From assembly GCA_032718865.1 (NCBI GenBank), contig JALUTQ010000028.1:124001-188000 (forward strand): 64,000 nucleotides of DNA, in the 5' to 3' direction. A model generated the notes under the pieces. It saw only the letters and a list, made by a program, of their open reading frames with translations. It did no database searches and was not told the DNA's origin. A program made the position numbers and the translations under genes. This document shows, one piece after another, positions 42,508-54,598 of this stretch. The number at the start of each line of letters is the position of its first letter. Positions within the stretch are counted from its first letter, which is position 1. The stretch comes from Tilletia caries (Eukaryota; Basidiomycota; Exobasidiomycetes; Tilletiales; Tilletiaceae).

Positions 42508-42910
42508 AGGGACGGAAACCCGCTCTCTCTCTTTTCTCGAACCCAACACGGTCCGACATTATCATCACCCCGGAAAAAAGGCTACGGCCAGAAGGAGCTT
42601 CATGGCCTACCTCGACTCCGTATAGCAGCCCTAGTTTCTCCCCTGGCTTGCTTCTATGAGCCCCTCATCATAAAAGATCGCAAAATCAAAACGTCTCTCT
42701 TATAGCATTTCGAAAACCAAAGATCTCAGTGCAGGCGGCGGTGACGAGCGACGCCATACGAAAGGGTCGCCGCGAAAGCTATGTTCCTTGAGTGCGTTGG
42801 ATTCTGTGCGTATGCGAAATATCGTCTAGATTTGCAAGAGGCGATGCGTTAAATAAGTATATGATACAGAAAGTATGTAGGGGTGACGACTGACGAGATG
42901 GTCGTGCAAT

Positions 42911-43576
42911 TCAGGAATCCATCTGCTCCCTATACGCCCTCAGCATCTCCAACGCCCTCTCCCCCGCAGACTCCGGCGGAAAGACAGGATAGCTCAGATT
43001 GACGACCTGGCTCTCCCTCAAATACAGCGTGGCACGTTTCAACCACGACCTCCCCTCCCACTCAAACGTAGGTAACTCCAACTTCTCCCTCAACTCGCCC
43101 CCCGCGTCCGATAGCAGCCGGAAGGGCAAGCGTAACCGGTCCGCGGTCTCTTGTTGTTCTGCGTTACTCTGCGAACTGAGTCCCAAAATTTGGAGATCTG
43201 GTTCGAGGGTGCGGAGTTGGGTGAGGAGGGGCGGGATGGAGAGTACGTGCGCGTCACACCCTCCCGCACCAGGCGTCGCATTCCACGAGTCGGGAAGCGT
43301 CTCGGAGGGAAGTGGCGTGCGTGGGTAGATGAAGAGCAGGACCGGTCGGGAGAGCGCGAGGTTGAAGAGGTCTACGTACCCTCGCTCGTCGATTGCCGCT
43401 TCGAGCTCTTCTTGGGCTTTGCTTTGGGGATGGGGGTCGGTCAGTCGGGTGCAGGGGAGCTCGACGAGGACGGGGAGCGGGTGGCCGATTAGGTGTTTAG
43501 TCGCGCCGTCCTGTGTGGGTGCGGGCAGGTCCGCGGGCAGGTCGGCCAGGGGGGATCCGGAGGGAGCAGCTGACAT
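42911..43576 (-). CDS. Peroxiredoxin-like (AhpC/TSA, thioredoxin-fold) protein
   Basis: A single-exon 221-aa frame starts at an ATG at 43576 (MSAAPSGSPLADLPADLP). Thioredoxin-fold landmarks are VLLFIYPRTPLPSE, then GAGGCDAHVLSIPPLLTQL, LQILGLSSQSNAEQQ, RLRLPFRLLSDAGGEL and FEWEGRSWLKRATLYL. The pattern FIYPRT...GC matches the 1-Cys/PrxQ-like group in which the usual PGCT becomes PGAGGC. A peroxidatic-type Cys may therefore be displaced or the protein may be non-catalytic. Likely role is thiol-dependent peroxide handling, or a structural relative of it. Confidence 0.7.
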   Translation of the reverse strand: MSAAPSGSPLADLPADLPAPTQDGATKHLIGHPLPVLVELPCTRLTDPHPQSKAQEELEAAIDERGYVDLFNLALSRPVLLFIYPRTPLPSETLPDSWNATPGAGGCDAHVLSIPPLLTQLRTLEPDLQILGLSSQSNAEQQETADRLRLPFRLLSDAGGELREKLELPTFEWEGRSWLKRATLYLRESQVVNLSYPVFPPESAGERALEMLRAYREQMDS

Positions 43577-44442
43577 GTTTGGCTAGTATTCTGGGTCGAG
43601 AACAGGGGGAAACCATAGAGGTGAGAGGGGTCAGCTATTTGTGTTTCAACGGAGCGCGATGGAAAGAAGGAGAGGGAGTGGTGGATGTGATCCCATCAGG
43701 ACAATAACGCATATTTGAATGTAAGGCCCAGCATTTTGCAATGAGTCGCCAGTATTTGAATTTTTCTGTATAGGTTGATCATCTTTGGGAGAGAGGAGGA
43801 GAGAGAGGGAGACAGGAGTAGAAAAGAGAGGGATGGATTGGAGGGGATCTTCGAGGCTTCACACAGCGCACTAACTTACATCTAGAGGGGGGTTCGTAGC
43901 GATCGCCGGTGTGCCAGAGGAGGTGCAAGAAAGAAACAGAGAGAGCAATTGTCAGCGATGACGATCTGAGAAACGCGCGCGCAGTAAGGAAGGGATGGGG
44001 TGGAGCCAAAAAAAAGTCAGATAATGAATATGGTTCGTCTCGCCATCGGAAATCGTCTCGTAAGAGCGACGGCCTCGGTGGATTGACAGATTGATTATTA
44101 GATGTACCATTTCATCTTTCGAGGGGTTGTAGGTTCGGGCGGAGAGGGAGAGCATGCGTGCTGTGAGGGGGAGGAAGAAGAGAAAGACTCACCTTGAAGT
44201 ACAAAGGAAAGGCGAAGGTGAGGGTTCTCCAGAAGAAAGCTTGCGCAGGAAGAACGCGAGCTGGTGCTGTTTTTATGCGAGCGAGCTCTCTTGGCCGAGA
44301 AAAGCATCACCCAGTTCAAAAAAAGGCTCCGAGCAGCTCACCCAACCCTCGTCCGTGCTCGCAGCTCGCAGCATACGCATTCATTCGCAAAGGCATCCCC
44401 CACCCGTACAACCCGCCCGTGCCCCCGAGTAAAGAGAGACAA
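43577..44442. other. Divergent interval, no gene seen
   Basis: This separates the peroxiredoxin-like gene from the PAC-like gene. It is purine-rich in places (GAGAGAGG at 43790-43815). No supported ORF. Confidence 0.4.
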
Positions 44443-45646
44443 ATGGTGTACGACCCCGACCCGTTCTCCCGCGCCGCCGCTCCACCGCGCCACAACATCG
44501 AGAGCGACTCCGAAGATGACGACCTCGACCTCGACCATCGCACCGAGCCCCAACCCGAAACCCGGCCATCGATCTTCTTCAAACCTACAACCACAACCGC
44601 AGGAAGGCGAGGAACATCCAAGAGACCCCTCCTCATCGTCCTCCCTCCGACACTCACATCCGGCCCGGGCGCAAGTTCCGACGCAGCGCTCGCGCATGCG
44701 CTCGATGCGTTCGCGCAGCTGGAGTGTGTTGGCACTTTTGAGCTCGGCGGGGAGGGAGCGGGGGCGCAGGCGGCCCTGGGTCCAGCTGGGGAACGGGATG
44801 GGGTGGATGTATTGCTGCTGGCGCCTGATGCGGAGGGGGCTGAGCATCCCACGGCTTCGTTGCTCGCGAGGGAGATTGTGAAGGAGCTTATGCCTAGTCG
44901 GTCAGTTCCCCCCCCCCCCTCCTCTTCCCTTCCCCCGCAGAGCCAGCTCATCATCTTAAACTGAAAATCCCCTGTCTTTACACAGCATCACCCTCCTGAG
45001 CACGTACTGGCCCCCAACCTACATCATCAGTCCGGACGTCGAGCCGCCCACGTCAGACGAGCCGCCCGTGCGATTCCTGAGCTCGAGCCCAGCTTGCTCG
45101 GCGGCTATTGTGCAAGCTGCGGAGGTGTATGCGAAGCAGTTCAGCGCTTCGTACGATGTTTCGCCGGCTGTGCTGCCGTTTGACGTGCCGAATGCGCTTA
45201 CGGGTGTCGATGGGGCGTTGGTGTTGCAGGTACGCTTCCTTTCTCTTTGTCCCTTGTTCCTACCGCGATAACCCCTCGCTGACACAACCAATTCCCCCAA
45301 TCTCTCACCCCAGGCCAACCTGCTCCAGTTTCCCATCAGCGTCCTCCTCCAGCCATTCGAGATGCTCCAAGGTCTAAGCCCGACCAGCGAGTCCATCTTC
45401 CCACTCTCCAGCCCCGCAAGCACAAGCACCACCTCCCCACTCTCCGCCGTCCTCCAAGCCAGTCTAGGACTTCCCCGCCCTCTCTCGCTGACGACAGCCT
45501 CCTCCTCTTTAGAGATTTCTCGAACGGGCGACTTCGTAAGGACGCGGAAGAGGAGTCGGAGACTGAGGGAGGTGGAGGAGCAGGCTGTGAGGGCGAAGCT
45601 TGTCGGTCGGAGGGCTGAGGCTGCCGAGTCGACGTTGTACGTCTGA
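44443..45646 (+). CDS. Unidentified conserved-looking protein, tentatively proteasome assembly chaperone 1-like (344 aa)
   Basis: The exons are 44443-44900, 44986-45229 and 45314-45646 (1035 nt), with clean GT-AG borders. The start is MVYDPDPFSRAAAPPRHN. An acidic stretch, DSEDDDLDLD, is followed by a hydrophobic strand, KRPLLIVLPPTLTSG. Next come LLSTYWPPTYIISPD, PPVRFLSSSPACSAAIVQAA, then LPFDVPNALTGVDGALVLQA and LLQFPISVLLQPFE. This alternation of buried strands around a single domain resembles the Pba1/PAC1 proteasome assembly chaperones. I am not certain, and no single motif proves it. The C-terminal tail is charged (RTRKRSRRLREVEE). If correct, it would act with Pba2 in 20S alpha-ring assembly. 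Confidence 0.45.
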
Positions 45647-46169
45647 AGAAAGAATCCAAGCTTCAGAATTTGCATTGCAAAGGGGTGCGAGAAAGGAAAG
45701 AGGGAAAGAGGGAAGAGGAAAGAATGTCCGACCCAAACGGAAGCGTAACTCCCATGGGCAAAAGGAGAGAAAGCCTTCTTAGCGGGCCGAGTGAGAGAAG
45801 GGGGAGTCGCCCAAAAAGGGAACTCTCCCCCCCCTTTTCGTTCGCACGGTAAAAAACCTCCCACACCTTGGCGCCTCCCCTCGGAAGGGGGGCCACAAGG
45901 GGTGGATGTTGGATCATGGCGACATCGAGGCGTGTAAGAGGCGCGCAGGACGAGAGTTGCAGCGAGGCCGTGGGTTCTTAACTGAGAGTCGTCTCGATGG
46001 ACGCGGGGCGAAGGATTTTTTCTGTCTTTATGCATTTCTGCGAATTTAGACCACGGGAAAAGTCTCATATGGGCTTCTTCTATGAGCGAGAGTCGCATGG
46101 TTAAGATGATTGTGCATTATTCATGCTCTCCTCTCTCTGAGGGAGTCGAGCTCCAGGATGATTATTTTC
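45647..46169. other. Convergent 3' interval, no gene seen
   Basis: This lies between the stop codons of the PAC-like gene and the palC gene. It holds a CCCCCCCC run near 45830 and short GGGGAGG inverted words, but no supported ORF. Confidence 0.4.
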
Positions 46170-48231
46170 CTAGTAGTACGCCCCCGCGCCCGCATACTGC
46201 GCGACCTCCGCCGTCTTCCGCTGCGTGCCCAACAAAGTCCCCTCAGCAGGCGGCGGTGCATGATCCCCCTGCCCCTCCCCCTCCCCAAGCTTCCCCTCCT
46301 CTTCCTCCTCTTCAGCATGTCCAAACCCAAGCCTGCGCATCCCCACACTCAAAAAGCCACCGGTCGCCCCCGGCCCGAACGCGGGGGTGGGGGGTACGTA
46401 CGCCTTCAAGCCGACGGCCGCCCTTCCTGCGGGGATCTTGCTCAGCACGTCCGCAGAGGGCGGGATGGGGTAGAAGGTGATGGTGTTGTTCAGTTTGGAG
46501 TAGGATTGCGTCCAGTGGGCGATATCCCTGAGTTCGAGGGCGGATTGGGCACGGAGGGAGGAGCGCAGTTCTTTCGTTCGTGTCGAGGTGGTGGAGGAGA
46601 GGTCGCCGATTTTACGCGCGAGTTTGCCCTTCTTGTTTTCGCTGTTGATATGATTGTTACTAGAGGAAGAGGAAGAATCACCATCTTCGAGCTGATCGCG
46701 AGCTAGGGCGAGGTACGCGAGCGCCTCGCCGTACGCCGATCGTCCTTCGCCCGTATCGACGGCAAGCCAGCGATACGCCTGTGCGCGCGCAAAGAGCGCG
46801 TTCGTACTCAGGTAGTTGAGGAGGGAGGACGTTATCCCTGGGTGGGAGTAGGACGACGAGCCACCGGAGGAGGAGGAAGGGTGGGAGGGCGGTGGTGGTG
46901 AGTCGGAGGATATTCCTGGGCTCGGACTGGAGCGGGCGTTCCCGAGTCGGGAGGCGAAGTGTAGCAGACGCGAGGGTTTATTCCCACCGCTGGCCCCGCC
47001 GCCGCCGCCGGCGGGGGAGTACGGATGTCGTGGACCTGCCACGGGTCCGTTATGGCTGCTACTCCCGTCGTCGCTGATGTCGAGTGCACCCCCACCGCGC
47101 GGGATGTTCGAAGAGTCCGCAACTCCCGCTCCCGCTCCTGCGCCCGCGCCTACTCTGCTGTTCCCTAAGAGCGAGGATGGAGGTTCGATCGCTCTTCTTC
47201 CCCCGCTCCCTCCCACACGCCCGGAAGCACTGGCTCCTAAGCCCATCCCGCCACTCCCACCACTCCCACCGCCCACCGCCCGCTTCGAGCCGGCCAACCT
47301 GGCAAGCTGCTCCGCCGATTCATACAGCGCACAGGTCTCCAAATGCAACTTAGCCAGCAACGACGGCGACGGGTGTGACTTCGGCAACGGTGGGCCCGGC
47401 GTGATCGTATCCTCCGCGAGGGAGACCGAGGGGGAGAGCAGTTTACGAATGGCAAGCGTCTGCGCGTCGGCCAGGGCCAACTTACTCAACGCGCTCGCGA
47501 GCTCCGGGGTGCTCTCCGGTGGACGCGGGTCGATGTTCCCCACTGCGTTCTCCCACGCGGGTATCAAGGAACTGGCGACGTACTCGAAGACACCAGCGGC
47601 ACGCGCGAGTAAGTCCGCCGCGGTCTTCAACCGATCGTCCTTCTGCCTACGGTCAGCTTCGGAGAGGGAGCGGTCTCGTTCGTAGGAAGGGCCGAGGGCT
47701 GCTATGAGTGAGCTTGCGAGGTTGGAGAGGGATGTGCCTGAGAGGAGGAGGGTGGATACGAGCTCGTAGTGGATGCCGCGGAGTGCGATGCGGGGCGGTG
47801 GCCCGATGAGGGAGGCGGCGGAGAAGCAGGTGCGCCAGGAGAAGTCGGGGTCGTACTTGAGGATGAGATCGTCGGTCTGGAGACAGTTGTGTATGGCGAA
47901 GAGACAGGGCAGGTACTCCTCGGTGGCCTTGACGATGGTGATCCAGTCTGTGGTGGGCTGGCTGCGGTTCGCCTTGAGGAGGGCGCGGATGCGTGCGCGG
48001 AGCTCGGTTGCGTGTGCGAGCTGGTTGACGAGGCTGGGGGAGGAGGCGAGGAGGAAGTCGCTGAACACGATCTCGCCGGTGGTTGGCAGCTCGTGCACGT
48101 ACATCTTGGGGAATGAATAATGAACGATGAATGCCTGGCTGCTGGCTGCTGGCTGCTGTGGCTGTCGTCGAGCTCACCTGCACCTCGGACGCGGGCGCGA
48201 TCGTCCGACAGACGACAGTGCACTGGTTCAT
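46170..48231 (-). CDS. palC: pH-response regulator PalC (BRO1 domain)
   Basis: The main frame is 46170-48104. A short first exon, 48178-48231 (MNQCTVVCRTIAPASEVQ), joins across a 73-bp GTGAGC...AAG intron to MYVHELPTTGEIVFSDFLL, giving 662 aa in phase; alternatively translation starts at 48104. ELPTTGEIVFSDFLL near the N-terminus is the typical PalC opening. BRO1-type helices follow: WITIVKATEEYLPCLFAI, PDFSWRTCFSAASLIG, IHYELVSTLLLSGTSLSN, LLARAAGVFEYVASSLIP, then LASALSKLALADAQTLAI. A glycine/serine-rich insertion of about 150 residues splits the domain before ARAQAYRWLAVDTGEGRSA. PalC works with PalA/Rim20 and ESCRT-III at the plasma membrane to activate the alkaline-response factor PacC/Rim101. 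Confidence 0.85.
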
Positions 48232-48476
48232 TTCATTGATTTGAGCTTGCGGATTGCGGATTGCGGAGATGCGGGCTTTGGATTTGGGCTCGTTATCTAA
48301 TCTAATCTTTACCGAGTGACGTCCTTCCCTACGAGCGCGTCCCAGAAATTTCGAGACGTTCGGCTCGCCATCTACGAGTACGTCGACGCTGAGGTCGAGT
48401 TAGATAAAAGGGCTGGCCATCGAGCTGGACATTTGACAGTCTGTGTGCTGATCTTCCCTGCTGGACGATATCGAGA

Positions 48477-49715
48477 ATGCCGGCGACACACAAGAGACAG
48501 CCAGACGAGGTAGAGACCGCGGACGCAGCGAGAGACCCAGACTTCTACGTGCCCCCTCCCAAACGAGCCCATCTCAATCCGCGGCCTCAGACCCAGCATC
48601 CCAGAAGGCACCGCTCGCACTCTGCCGCATTCCCATTCACCGCGTTCTCAAAGCTCAACATCAGTCCACAGCATCAGCATCAGCATCAGCATCAGCAACA
48701 ACTGCCCCAGCCCACACTCTACCAGCCCACTCCCATCAGACCACAACAGCACACCAGGCCACCAGCTGCGTACGACATCGACACACACCGCACCATCCTC
48801 ACATCCCTCGACGACGATGACGACGACGACGACGACATCACCCTAAGATCACGCTCCCCATCCCCGACACCCCCCGCATCACCACACTTCACTCTCAACC
48901 CAGCACTCGCAGCACAGCTCGCGGCCAACCACCCCTTCGCCAGTAAAGCATCGAGCGTGTCCATCAACGATCTCTCATCGCCCTTCCCTGCAGCCCCCTC
49001 AGACTGGAAGCCCGGTCCCGGAGCTCTCATCCTCTACAAACCCGTCACCCCCAAGGCAGCCTTCGTACGACCAGAGGACGAAGAACGCGAGGACGAGGAC
49101 GACGATGCGGTTCCTACCCAACGACGAGTCGAAGAGCCTTTGATCGAAGAAATCGACGAGGAGGTATACCTACCGCGCGCACAATCCCGTCGAAGCACAA
49201 GACCGGGCCTACCGCACTCGGCCTCCTCTTCCTCTTCACTCCGGATCATCGAGCTCGACGACAACGACGACGAGCTTGAAGCTGACCAGATGCGTGACCG
49301 GCGCAAGGACGGTGAGAACGACGAGGAGGGGGAAGAAGACCTCCTCTATCCGAGCTACTACGTCGAGTCGCCTTCCTCGCCTGGACTCTCCACCGCATCG
49401 ACGCCCACCTCGTCCTCACACCACAACCAGCACAATCCCAGCGTGATCGACTTGTCCCAGCCACAACAACATCTCCAGGGTTCCATCTATTTCAATCCGC
49501 CTCCTCAGTTCAACTCGTTGGGCCCGGTCGTCACGAATCTTGCGGAAGGAGCGGGCGCAGAGTCCGAATCGCACTCTTCCTCCTTCCCGGCGACGCCCAT
49601 GTCACTCTCTACCACGGGCTCCAACACTCCCGTCTCATATACCCCATTGCATCCCTCCCTTCTCGCCACTGCCAATTCAGGAGGAGACGAAGAAGCTCCT
49701 ATGGACCTCGATTGA
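48477..49715 (+). CDS. Unidentified low-complexity acidic protein (412 aa)
   Basis: A single-exon frame starts at an ATG at 48477 (MPATHKRQPDEVETADAARD), with a 245-bp divergent gap to the palC gene. It has PPPKRAHLNPRP, a His/Gln repeat (about residues 65-75), an Asp run, and conserved-looking short segments such as GPGALILYKPVTPKAAFVRP and EEPLIEEIDEEVYLP. No folded domain is recognised. It is probably intrinsically disordered and nuclear. Codon use and the long open frame support a real gene. Confidence 0.7.
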   Translation: MPATHKRQPDEVETADAARDPDFYVPPPKRAHLNPRPQTQHPRRHRSHSAAFPFTAFSKLNISPQHQHQHQHQQQLPQPTLYQPTPIRPQQHTRPPAAYDIDTHRTILTSLDDDDDDDDDITLRSRSPSPTPPASPHFTLNPALAAQLAANHPFASKASSVSINDLSSPFPAAPSDWKPGPGALILYKPVTPKAAFVRPEDEEREDEDDDAVPTQRRVEEPLIEEIDEEVYLPRAQSRRSTRPGLPHSASSSSSLRIIELDDNDDELEADQMRDRRKDGENDEEGEEDLLYPSYYVESPSSPGLSTASTPTSSSHHNQHNPSVIDLSQPQQHLQGSIYFNPPPQFNSLGPVVTNLAEGAGAESESHSSSFPATPMSLSTTGSNTPVSYTPLHPSLLATANSGGDEEAPMDLD

Positions 49716-50564
49716 CCGAAACGACCCCCGAGCCAAACAAACAAACTCTCTTACCACGCAAAAAGCATGTCATGCAGTCAGGTCACCAGAATCCTCAAGA
49801 AACGCAAGCAAATCTCGTCCCTTTTCCCACTTCTGTCTTCGGGTTGGGTTGACCCCAGCAGCACACCTTCCCACGCATCCCAATTTCCCAGCAAATCATG
49901 TCATCAAGCCCATCGCAAACCCACCCCCCCCCCCCTTCCCACAATCCTAATTCCACACACGCACGCATTTTGTTCAACCTTTTCGCCCTTTCTGTGGCAG
50001 CGAGCTGAGAATTAGGACAAGGATGACGAGAGAGAGAGAGAGAGAGAGAGAAAAGCGACCTTCGACTTGTTGATTCGAAATGGATGGACGTGGTGTACAA
50101 CGGAAGCGGAAGAAGTTGTGTGAAGTCAAAGTATATAAATCGATGGATGGGATGGAACAAGGGGGGGGGGGGGGGGCAAGCGCCGATAAGTTGAAGAGGG
50201 GCGAAGGTTGGGGTGTGTGTTGTTGTATGTATATGCAGAGATGGAAGGAGGCCAACCCTCGAGGCTCGAGGCTCGAGGCTCGAGACCGGGAGGCGAAATC
50301 TGGAGGGTGGGAGGGTATAAATTCCCACCCGGAAAATATAAAGAAGCACGTCGCGTCGGGGGGTCGTCGAGTGTGGAAGTGTATAGGCGGGCAAAGGCCG
50401 AGGGAGGCCGGGGGGGGGGGGTATACTCATCGACAAAAACCGAAAGAGTCGAGTCGTAAACAAGCCAAAGAGGCAAGGGGCGAAGGGCGAGTATAAAACA
50501 TCGAAGAGTGCTGAGTAGTTTCCGTTATACCCCCCATTTCACAGCCCGCCCGCCCGAGCTCGGC
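49716..50564. other. Convergent 3' interval with simple repeats
   Basis: It contains a C12-like run near 49925, a (GA)n run at about 50028-50052, a G16 run at 50161-50176, GAGGCTCGAG repeated three times at about 50261-50285, and a G11-like run near 50410. No supported gene. Confidence 0.5.
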
Positions 50565-53500
50565 TCAATCGTCATCCATCGCAAAACTCGTAGGATGCGC
50601 CAGACTGCGCGAGTCGATCGAGGGCGCAAGGACCGAGGCTGAGTCCCCGTCCCCGTCGTCGTCCCCGTCGTCGTCGTCGTTGTGCCACGAAGACGTCGAC
50701 GTCGTCGGCCCCCCGCCGGCACCGCTGCCGCTGCCGCTGCCGCTGGTGAGCTTGTACGGCCTCCGTCTCGGTCTGGTCGGTTCGTCGGCGAACGTTTGTG
50801 TTCGGTTGGCTTCGTCTTCATCTTCGTCGTCGTCGTCTTCATCGTTGTCTTCGTCGTCGTCGTCGTCGTCAAAGTCGTCACCCTCCGAATCCTCCTCGTA
50901 ACCATCTTCTTCCTCCTCCCCATCCTCCGTAAAAGTCTCATCATCTTCATCCTCATCCTCATCATCCTCCTCACTCTCCCCTTCCCCCTCCGTCCCATCC
51001 CCATCCTCATCGTCCTCATCCTCCAACTCCTCCTCCTCATCATCATTATCAAACCCAGGCCCTACAACCCGCCCCCCACCGCCAGAAGAAACCGACGACG
51101 ACGAGAGCGAAAGCACCCCCCTACCCGCCTTCTTCTGCCCTAACACCCCAACCCCGCCACCAACAAACGAAATCGGCTCCACGCTCGTCCGCCCACTCGA
51201 ACTCGCCCCACAATCCGTACCAGCATCCACACTAAGCGTGCGCGTCCTCGGCCCAAACCCAACCCCACAATAGCCAGAGCCAGATCCAGAGCCCGCCCGA
51301 CTTGTCGGCCGCGATTCGCGCTGTTGTTGCTGCTGCTCGGTAGATGACAGCGCCGGCGGCGGTGGGCTGCCCCCGAACGCAAAACTCCGCTGTTGGCGCG
51401 ACGCAGGACGAGAGCGACTCCTCCCCTGACTCGCCCGCAACAACGCACTCAGATTCATCGAGCCGGATCCCGATCCCTCAGCATGCTCCGTCTCGGAAAT
51501 AGCACCCGCGCCTTCAACAACAAGGAGGTCGCCCCGCCGACTCCGCCGCCGGCGTCGTTCGGCCCGCAGGAGGGGTAGGATCGAGGAGGACGACGGTGGC
51601 CCGCCCGGGTACGGGCTCACGCCGTAGATTTGATGGTCTGAGTACCGTCTTCCCCTGCCTGCTTCGGCACCACCACCACCACCACCGCCTCGACCACCAG
51701 CACCACCACCGCCGTCATCACTCCGCAAGAGCTCATTCTCATTCTCGCCCTCGCCCTCGCCCTCCCCATGAGACACGTACGCCCGCATCGCACGCGATTG
51801 ACGACCACGAAGGCGACGGTGTAATCTCCCTCCCCCTCCCCCTCCAGTGGCCCCGGCGGACATCTGCGACGAGAGCATAGTAAAAGGCGCAGGCGACCGA
51901 CCTAAGACCGTCCGACCCTGCTCCTGCACCTCCTCCTTATTCCCCAGCCCCAAGCCCGAGGCGAGCACGTGCAGATGGGACCGCGCAGGCTGGGGAGGCG
52001 TCGCCAGTTTGATACTGGACTTCCTCGGCGTCGGCGTCGGTGTGGATACCTTGGGTGTGGGTGTGGACGTGGACGTAGCTTGAGGCGTGCTCATTCCCGA
52101 TGAGTCTTTCGTGTTGAGCCCCGCTCCGCCACCGCCAGCTAAGGACAGAGGAGGGGGAAGTCTGCGCGTACCGTCCACATTAGATACCGGCACTTTCCCC
52201 TGCCCCTGCCCCTGCCCCTGCCCCTGCCCCTGCGCCGGTCCTCCAGAGACAGTCCCAACCTCCGCCGCCGCGGCCGCTGCCGCTGGGATCACCACGCCCG
52301 AGAAGTAATCTTCCTCCCCCTCCTCTTCAACAGAGACATTCCCAGGATCAATCGGCCCAAGGACCAATCTCGCCCTGCCCTCCTCCCCTCCCGCACTCGA
52401 GCGTCTCGTGGGGACGATAGCAGCAGAATTCGCCCCCCTCCCGTCCACGTTCGCTCCCTCTCCTACCTCTACCTCTGCTCCCTCGTCGCGCTCATGGCCG
52501 TCCCAATCGTCGGCATCTACGAAGCGAGGCGAGCAGACCTCTGGCGGACTTGGACTTTGTTCGTCGGGCATTGGGGGTGGGGAGAGGACGAGAGGGAGTT
52601 TTTGCTGTTGTGGTTCGAGAATGCTGGAGTTTGAGTATTCGAATGCGGGATCGTCCCCGTCGTTGGCTGCGGCTGCGGGCGGGAGCGGTGAACGTCGTAG
52701 ATCGTATCCGAGCTCATCATGTTCCACCTCGTCGTCCCGCTCGTCCGTCTCCGTCCGGGAACGTCCATGCGAGCCTGTGTTTCCTCAACAAAAAAAAAAA
52801 AAATGTAAGGGTCCACTGAAAAAGAAGAAGGAAAGTAAGGAAATTAGATGCACTCACCCAATCGGAACGAATGCACGACCTCCCTGTCCTCCAGCCCCAA
52901 GCCATGGAACGACTTCCGTCTCCTCTCCGCACTCTCATCCTCCCGCTCCGACGATCCTTTCATCCCGCCACCCGCAGCAGCAGCAGCGGCTGCCCTCCGT
53001 CTGAGATGCCGCGGTGGCGAGGACGGTGGGACGAATTGGATATGTCGGGCTGCTGTTGGCGCGGGGTTGCTGATGGCTGGATCTCTTGGAGTTGGGCTCT
53101 TGTTGGATTCGAGCTGGCACGTGTTTACGATGGGCGGGGAGAGGGCGCGCTTGGGGGACGACGACGATGCTGATTTCGTCTCTGCGAACTGGATGTGTCG
53201 CGCCGCAACGGCAACGGAAATGGGAGCTGTGGTAGTATGTTCGTCCTGTGCCGGACTGAGGATCGGAGGGGAGAGCGCCCGCTTTGGCGACGACGAATGC
53301 GTCTCTACGAATTGAATATGCCGTGCCGCAACAGGGGCAGGAGCAGGAGCAGGATTGAGGTGCAGGTCCTGCTGAACCGCCCCACCGCCGTTCGAAATGG
53401 AGACGGAAGAAGGGGAGAGCACGCGCTGAGGACTTGTACCTGTACCTGTACCTCCTCCCACCGTGACCGGATCGACGGCGACAAAGGGGGAAGATGCCAG

Positions 53501-54598
53501 TCTGTGTTCGCGGCTGGTGAAGGCCAGTCGTGCCCCTGCTGCGGGGTCGACCATAGAGATAGAGCGTCCCGGGTGGAATGGTCTCCCACCCCCGCCACTG
53601 CGTGCCGGTATACCCTCCTGACTGATGACCATGCTCCTGCCTTTCCCCTTCGCCCCCGCCCCCGCCCCCGCTTTCTCCACGTTCGTCTCGTCAAAGACGC
53701 CGCTGTCGAGACTGAGTCGGAGCGGGGTGGACCCTGCGGAGAGTCGTCGAGCCGTTCCTACACCTGCTCCTTCGTCCTGTTTCCCTCCTCCTGAAAGCCC
53801 GGCTCCGGAGGACGTGCGGACTGTGCCGGCTGTGATGCGGTCTCTTGCTGCGTTCTGGAGGGCGACGAGTCGTTCGGGTGGCCACCATGGGAACTTCTTC
53901 TTCGTGGTGGCGGTGGTTGGCGTGGGCGTTGTTGTGGGTTCGACATGTACTCTGGAGGAGGGAGGAGGGGATGAGCCGGGTCTGGGTGAGGCTTCTGCTG
54001 AGCGTGAGTTGAGCTGGGGAGGTGGGGAAGCGATGGCGAAGGGTCTCCAGCCGAGACTTGAGGATGGTCTGCTTCGTCTTCCCAGTGCGGAGGGTGATGT
54101 TGCTAGGGAGTGATCTTCGTGCTCGTCGTTGTGTTGTTGCTGCTGTTGCTGCTGGCTGATGCGATCAGGCTGTGTGTTCTGTATCCCGTTGCAGAGGGAG
54201 GCGAGGAGTTCGCGGTCTGTTGTGTTGTCGCGTGGAGTGTTGTGGTCTGCGAAGGTGATGGTGGTCTGTCGTCGCTGTGGGGTGGGCGCGGTGAGGATCG
54301 ATGTCGTCGCTGCTGAGTGCCGGCTGTGGTGGTGGTGGTGGAGATGTGGTCTGTGCGGGATCACGGGCTCGTGGAAGCGTGGGTGGTCGTCTGTGGGTGT
54401 CTGCTGGGAGTGTTCGTCCCTGCGGAGGATGCCGTGCTGCTGTTTGACTGCGCTTGTTGCTGGCTGTGGCTGTGGCTGTGGCAGGGGGTGGTCGCGGATG
54501 CAGGCTGTGAGGAGCGATGGGCCGTGGCAGACTGGGGGCGGTGTCTGTACTTTCGCGAACAGACGCTGGAGATACTCTTCCTCAGTCTCGTCACTCAT
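50565..54598 (-). CDS. Large disordered protein with three RHIQF motifs (1316 aa)
   Basis: The minus-strand exons are 52858-54598 and 50565-52774, joined over an 83-bp intron that contains a long T run (3951 nt in total). The start is MSDETEEEYLQRLFAKVQTP. The protein is mostly Ser/Pro/Gly-rich. Notable segments are TTITFADHNTPRD, KKFPWWPPERLVALQNAARD, and three spaced copies of AARHIQFVET or AARHIQFAET/AARHIQFVPP, two of them followed by SSSPKRALSPP. A C-terminal acidic region has very long Asp/Glu tracts, and the end is RSLAHPTSFAMDDD. RHIQF fits the degenerate RVxF pattern used to dock protein phosphatase 1, which is suggestive only. No catalytic domain is recognised. Confidence 0.7.
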
